A stretch of DNA of 8,103 nucleotides, from contig PMCE01000115.1 in NCBI GenBank assembly GCA_003154025.1, forward strand, positions 1 through 8,103. Direction: 5' to 3'. This document shows, piece after piece, positions 6,444 through 8,103 of this stretch (its first letter is position 1; every line of letters starts with the position of its first letter). This stretch comes from Syntrophaceae bacterium (GTDB lineage: Bacteria; Desulfobacterota; SM23-61). The notes under the pieces were generated by a model. That model was not told the DNA's origin, ran no database searches, and worked only from the letters and a program-made list of their open reading frames with translations. Made by a program: the position numbers and the translations under genes.

Positions 6444-6474
6444 CACTCCTCACCCCTCACCCCTCACCCCTCAC
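6444..6474. repeat. 7-base tandem repeat (CACCCCT), G-rich on the coding strand
   Basis: Three perfect CACCCCT units (6451-6471) are preceded by one variant CACTCCT (6444-6450) and followed by a partial CAC. On the minus (transcribed-sense) strand it reads as GTGAGGG-type units with three runs of four G. It begins inside the stop codon of the transaldolase gene (TGA at 6473-6471) and occupies part of the 100-base spacer before the GT2 gene. Such repeats can vary in copy number by slippage. The G-runs could form a G-quadruplex in the mRNA. Confidence 0.85.
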
Positions 6475-7187
6475 AGTGTATACCCTGCCTTCACCGCGTC
6501 TTCCCGAAACATCTTGACCGTATCCAGTGAGAAGGCATGCAGATCTTTCCCGACCAGCTCCAATTTTTTCAGGATGTCGTTAGTCGCGGTGATCACCTGG
6601 CACCCCACCTGGTCTGCCTGGAAAATGTTAAGAAGCTCCCGGGGGCTGGCCCAGATCAGTTCCAGTTTCGGGTACGGTCTAAGGATGGTCACGGCCGCAG
6701 CCATGAGAGGAATGGGGTCCCGTCCCGTATCGGCGACGCGCCCCGCAAAGACGGAGACATAGGCCTGCGGCCCCCCCTCTAGAGCTTGGGATACATCGCG
6801 CACTTGGTCCAGGGTCATCAGGGCGGTGACGTTGACCTTCACTCCGTCTTGGGAAAGCTTGCGAATCAACGGAACCGATGATTCCGCCCGCGTGTTGGTG
6901 ACCGGGATTTTCACATAGACATTCGGCCCCCAGTTGGAAATCTTCCGGGCTTGGACTTCCATTTCCTCAAATTCATCTGAAAATACTTCGAAGGAAATCG
7001 GGCGGTCGGGGATCTCCCGGAGGATCTCCCGGGCGAAGGCGGCGTAATCCTTGACCCCGGCCTTGCGCAGAAGGGTGGGGTTGGTGGTGAAGCCCTGAAT
7101 GAAAGGCTTGCGGTACATCTCCAGCATGCCTGCCTTATCCGCTCCGTCGGCGAAGATTTTGACGTTCAGCTCGCTTATGGATTTCAA
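6471..7187 (-). CDS. Transaldolase family protein (short, Fsa/TalC-like)
   Basis: This 238-residue (beta/alpha)8 aldolase matches the short transaldolase/fructose-6-phosphate-aldolase group rather than the roughly 320-residue classical enzymes. The Schiff-base lysine is K93 in NVYVKIPVT (89-97). Supporting motifs are KIFADGAD (10-17, with Asp14), GFTTNPTLLRKAG (32-44), VNVTALMT (118-125), SVFAGRVADTGRDP (145-158) and WASPRE (179-184). Transaldolases exchange a dihydroxyacetone unit between fructose 6-phosphate and erythrose 4-phosphate, giving sedoheptulose 7-phosphate. Its place directly after isomerase and phosphatase genes suggests it supplies or drains that sugar phosphate for a heptose pathway. 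The TTG at 7187 is the start: AAAGGAG lies seven bases upstream and the TTG overlaps the phosphatase stop (TTGA). An in-frame extension up to 7442 exists but overlaps the phosphatase gene and lacks homology. It could instead be a specialised aldolase. Confidence 0.93.
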   Translation of the reverse strand: MKSISELNVKIFADGADKAGMLEMYRKPFIQGFTTNPTLLRKAGVKDYAAFAREILREIPDRPISFEVFSDEFEEMEVQARKISNWGPNVYVKIPVTNTRAESSVPLIRKLSQDGVKVNVTALMTLDQVRDVSQALEGGPQAYVSVFAGRVADTGRDPIPLMAAAVTILRPYPKLELIWASPRELLNIFQADQVGCQVITATNDILKKLELVGKDLHAFSLDTVKMFREDAVKAGYTL

Positions 7188-7744
7188 CGGCCTTCTCCTT
7201 TCGCTGGGTGGCGGAGGACGCAAGCGGAGGCCTCGGACAAAAAACGGACCCGGTAGTCCGGGGGACGCTCGGCTTCCTTCTCGGCGTACTCCCGGTCCAG
7301 CAGGATAGTGATACAACCCGCTCGCTGTCCGGCTTCCACATCTTTCCACCGGTCGCCGATCATGAAACTGGCCGCGAGATCGATCCCGTGTCGCCGCGCC
7401 GCCTGGCGGAGGAGTCCAGGCTTTGGCTTGCGGCACTCGCAACCATCCGCGTCATCATGGTAGCAGACCAGGATTTCATCCAGGGACAGGTTCTTCCGCA
7501 GAAAGTCATGGATGGATTCCACGGTTTCCCTGGACTGTTCACCCCGGGCCACATCCGGTTGATTGGTGACGCAAATCAGAAGAAATCCTGCTTCTTTCAG
7601 GGATCTCAAGGCCAGAGGGACGTCCTCTGGAATCTGAAGCTCAGTGAGATTACCCGGAGGATAGGGGCGGCCGCCTCTGATGATGGCCCGGTTCAACACT
7701 CCGTCGCGGTCCAAAAATACAGCCCGCCTTCTCATCTCCTTCAT
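7184..7744 (-). CDS. HAD-IIIA phosphatase (GmhB / histidinol-phosphatase-like)
   Basis: From the ATG at 7744 the protein has 186 residues, the normal length for D,D-heptose 1,7-bisphosphate 7-phosphatases. It has all HAD motifs: FLDRDGVLN with nucleophile Asp12 and acid/base Asp14; VTNQPDVARG with Thr60; Lys106 in CRKPKPG; and GDRWKDVEAG with Asp131 and Asp135. A zinc site is visible as C94-x-H96-x5-C102-x-C104. The five-residue gap resembles the HisB phosphatase loop and is shorter than in E. coli GmhB. The likely role is removing a phosphate from a sugar bisphosphate, probably a heptose, in the cytoplasm. The ATG overlaps the upstream isomerase stop as ATGA; a second ATG at 7735 has AAGGAG touching it, too close to favour. 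An in-frame extension to 7879 runs antiparallel in meaning to the isomerase gene and is not credible. The 3' end overlaps the transaldolase start. Confidence 0.93.
   Translation of the reverse strand: MKEMRRRAVFLDRDGVLNRAIIRGGRPYPPGNLTELQIPEDVPLALRSLKEAGFLLICVTNQPDVARGEQSRETVESIHDFLRKNLSLDEILVCYHDDADGCECRKPKPGLLRQAARRHGIDLAASFMIGDRWKDVEAGQRAGCITILLDREYAEKEAERPPDYRVRFLSEASACVLRHPAKGEGR
7195..7201 (-). promoter_or_regulatory. Ribosome binding site for the TTG start of the transaldolase gene
   Basis: AAAGGAG lies on the minus strand seven bases before the TTG at 7187, inside the last codons of the phosphatase gene. It decides the start over longer in-frame options and supports coupled translation across the TTGA junction. 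Confidence 0.85.
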
Positions 7745-8103
7745 CTCACCGTTTCCCACTTCGTCGGAGACGCTTTCAACCGGGGGTGGGAAACGAGAAG
7801 ATGCCAGACCACGACCTGGAAGGCCTCGGTGTGGGGAGTGATATTTTCCGGGCTCGCTGTGGGGATGAGGATGCAGCAATCCGCCACCCGGGCCGTGAAC
7901 CCGCCATCCCGGCCGACGACGCCGATCACCCGGCTTCCCGCCTCCTTGGCATACCGAAGGGCGGAAACCAGGTTCGGGCTGACGTTCTTTTCCAGGTTCC
8001 CTCCCCCTACCGAGAACACCAGGATGAGGTCGTTAGGCCGGAGCCGGCTGACCCGTAGCCAATTTTCAAACACCGTCGCCCAGCCCTCGTCGTTGGTCCG
8101 GGC
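7741..8103 (-). CDS. SIS-domain sugar-phosphate isomerase (sedoheptulose-7-phosphate isomerase-like), partial at right edge
   Basis: The last 120 residues are visible and the frame is open to the right edge, so the start lies outside; a GTG at 8073 is internal (Val in TVFENWL). Motifs match a subgroup annotated as D-sedoheptulose-7-phosphate isomerase: RTNDEGWATVFENWL, then VFSVGGGNLEKNVSPNL (29-45 of the visible part; the phosphosugar-binding Ser/Gly loop), GVVGRDGG, VADCCILIP, and a C-terminal helix TEAFQVVVWHLL whose His101 matches the catalytic His of GmhA. The Gln two turns before it in GmhA appears to be Glu93 here. GmhA converts sedoheptulose 7-phosphate to glycero-manno-heptose 7-phosphate, the first step to ADP- or GDP-heptose. 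The ATGA overlap with the phosphatase gene supports a joint pathway. Another phosphosugar isomerase specificity cannot be excluded. Confidence 0.9.
   Translation of the reverse strand, partial: ARTNDEGWATVFENWLRVSRLRPNDLILVFSVGGGNLEKNVSPNLVSALRYAKEAGSRVIGVVGRDGGFTARVADCCILIPTASPENITPHTEAFQVVVWHLLVSHPRLKASPTKWETVR

Noticed and set aside
7188..7442. An 85-codon N-terminal extension of the transaldolase
   Set aside because: It overlaps the phosphatase gene fully, reads as Arg/Pro/Gly-rich sequence, and the TTG at 7187 has an excellent ribosome binding site.
7745..7879. A 45-codon N-terminal extension of the phosphatase
   Set aside because: It lies within the isomerase gene, lacks HAD sequence, and the ATGA overlap gives a protein of normal length.
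1..8103. CRISPR array, tRNA, transposase or phage genes
   Set aside because: I saw no regularly spaced direct repeats with unique spacers, no tRNA-like cloverleaf and no transposase or integrase motif. The only repeats are the spacer elements described.

Overview
The window is a stretch of a surface-polysaccharide (O-antigen, capsule or other glycan) biosynthesis cluster. All eight recognisable genes lie on the minus strand, so transcription runs from the right edge to the left edge. The sequence is GC-rich, two genes use TTG starts with good ribosome binding sites, and the spacers carry dispersed inverted repeats. This suits an environmental bacterium, perhaps a deltaproteobacterial or related lineage. 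The taxonomic guess is weak, because no rRNA or marker gene is present.

In order of transcription: (1) the 3' end of a SIS-domain sugar-phosphate isomerase of the sedoheptulose-7-phosphate isomerase type (8103-7741, cut by the right edge); (2) a HAD-IIIA phosphatase of the GmhB/HisB-N type (7744-7184); (3) a short transaldolase-family aldolase (7187-6471). These three are translationally coupled through ATGA and TTGA overlaps. After a 100-base spacer with a 7-base tandem repeat come (4) a family 2 glycosyltransferase (6370-5474), (5) a short-form GDP-mannose 4,6-dehydratase-like enzyme (5321-4296) and (6) a family 4 glycosyltransferase (4216-3086). The spacers on both sides of gene 5 consist almost wholly of one inverted-repeat family. 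After a 120-base spacer come (7) an aldo/keto-reductase-fold protein with an Fe-S domain and a C-terminal beta-sandwich domain (2965-1346), overlapped by (8) a reading frame open to the left edge (1362-1), which encodes two tandem beta-sandwich domains followed by a class III aminotransferase.

Proposed joint role: genes 1-3 look like a heptose-phosphate supply module (transaldolase makes or uses sedoheptulose 7-phosphate, the SIS protein isomerises it, the HAD phosphatase trims a bisphosphate). Gene 5 may then dehydrate a GDP-sugar (GDP-mannose, or conceivably GDP-heptose), and genes 4 and 6 transfer sugars. No kinase or nucleotidyltransferase lies in the window.

The most unusual part is the left third. 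Three copies of one N-x-G-x3-W / P-G beta-sandwich module are spread over two adjacent enzymes, an aldo/keto-reductase lacking three of its four canonical catalytic residues and a class III aminotransferase. I could not support any tRNA, rRNA, CRISPR array, insertion sequence or convincing promoter. No gap without a gene exceeds 152 bases.
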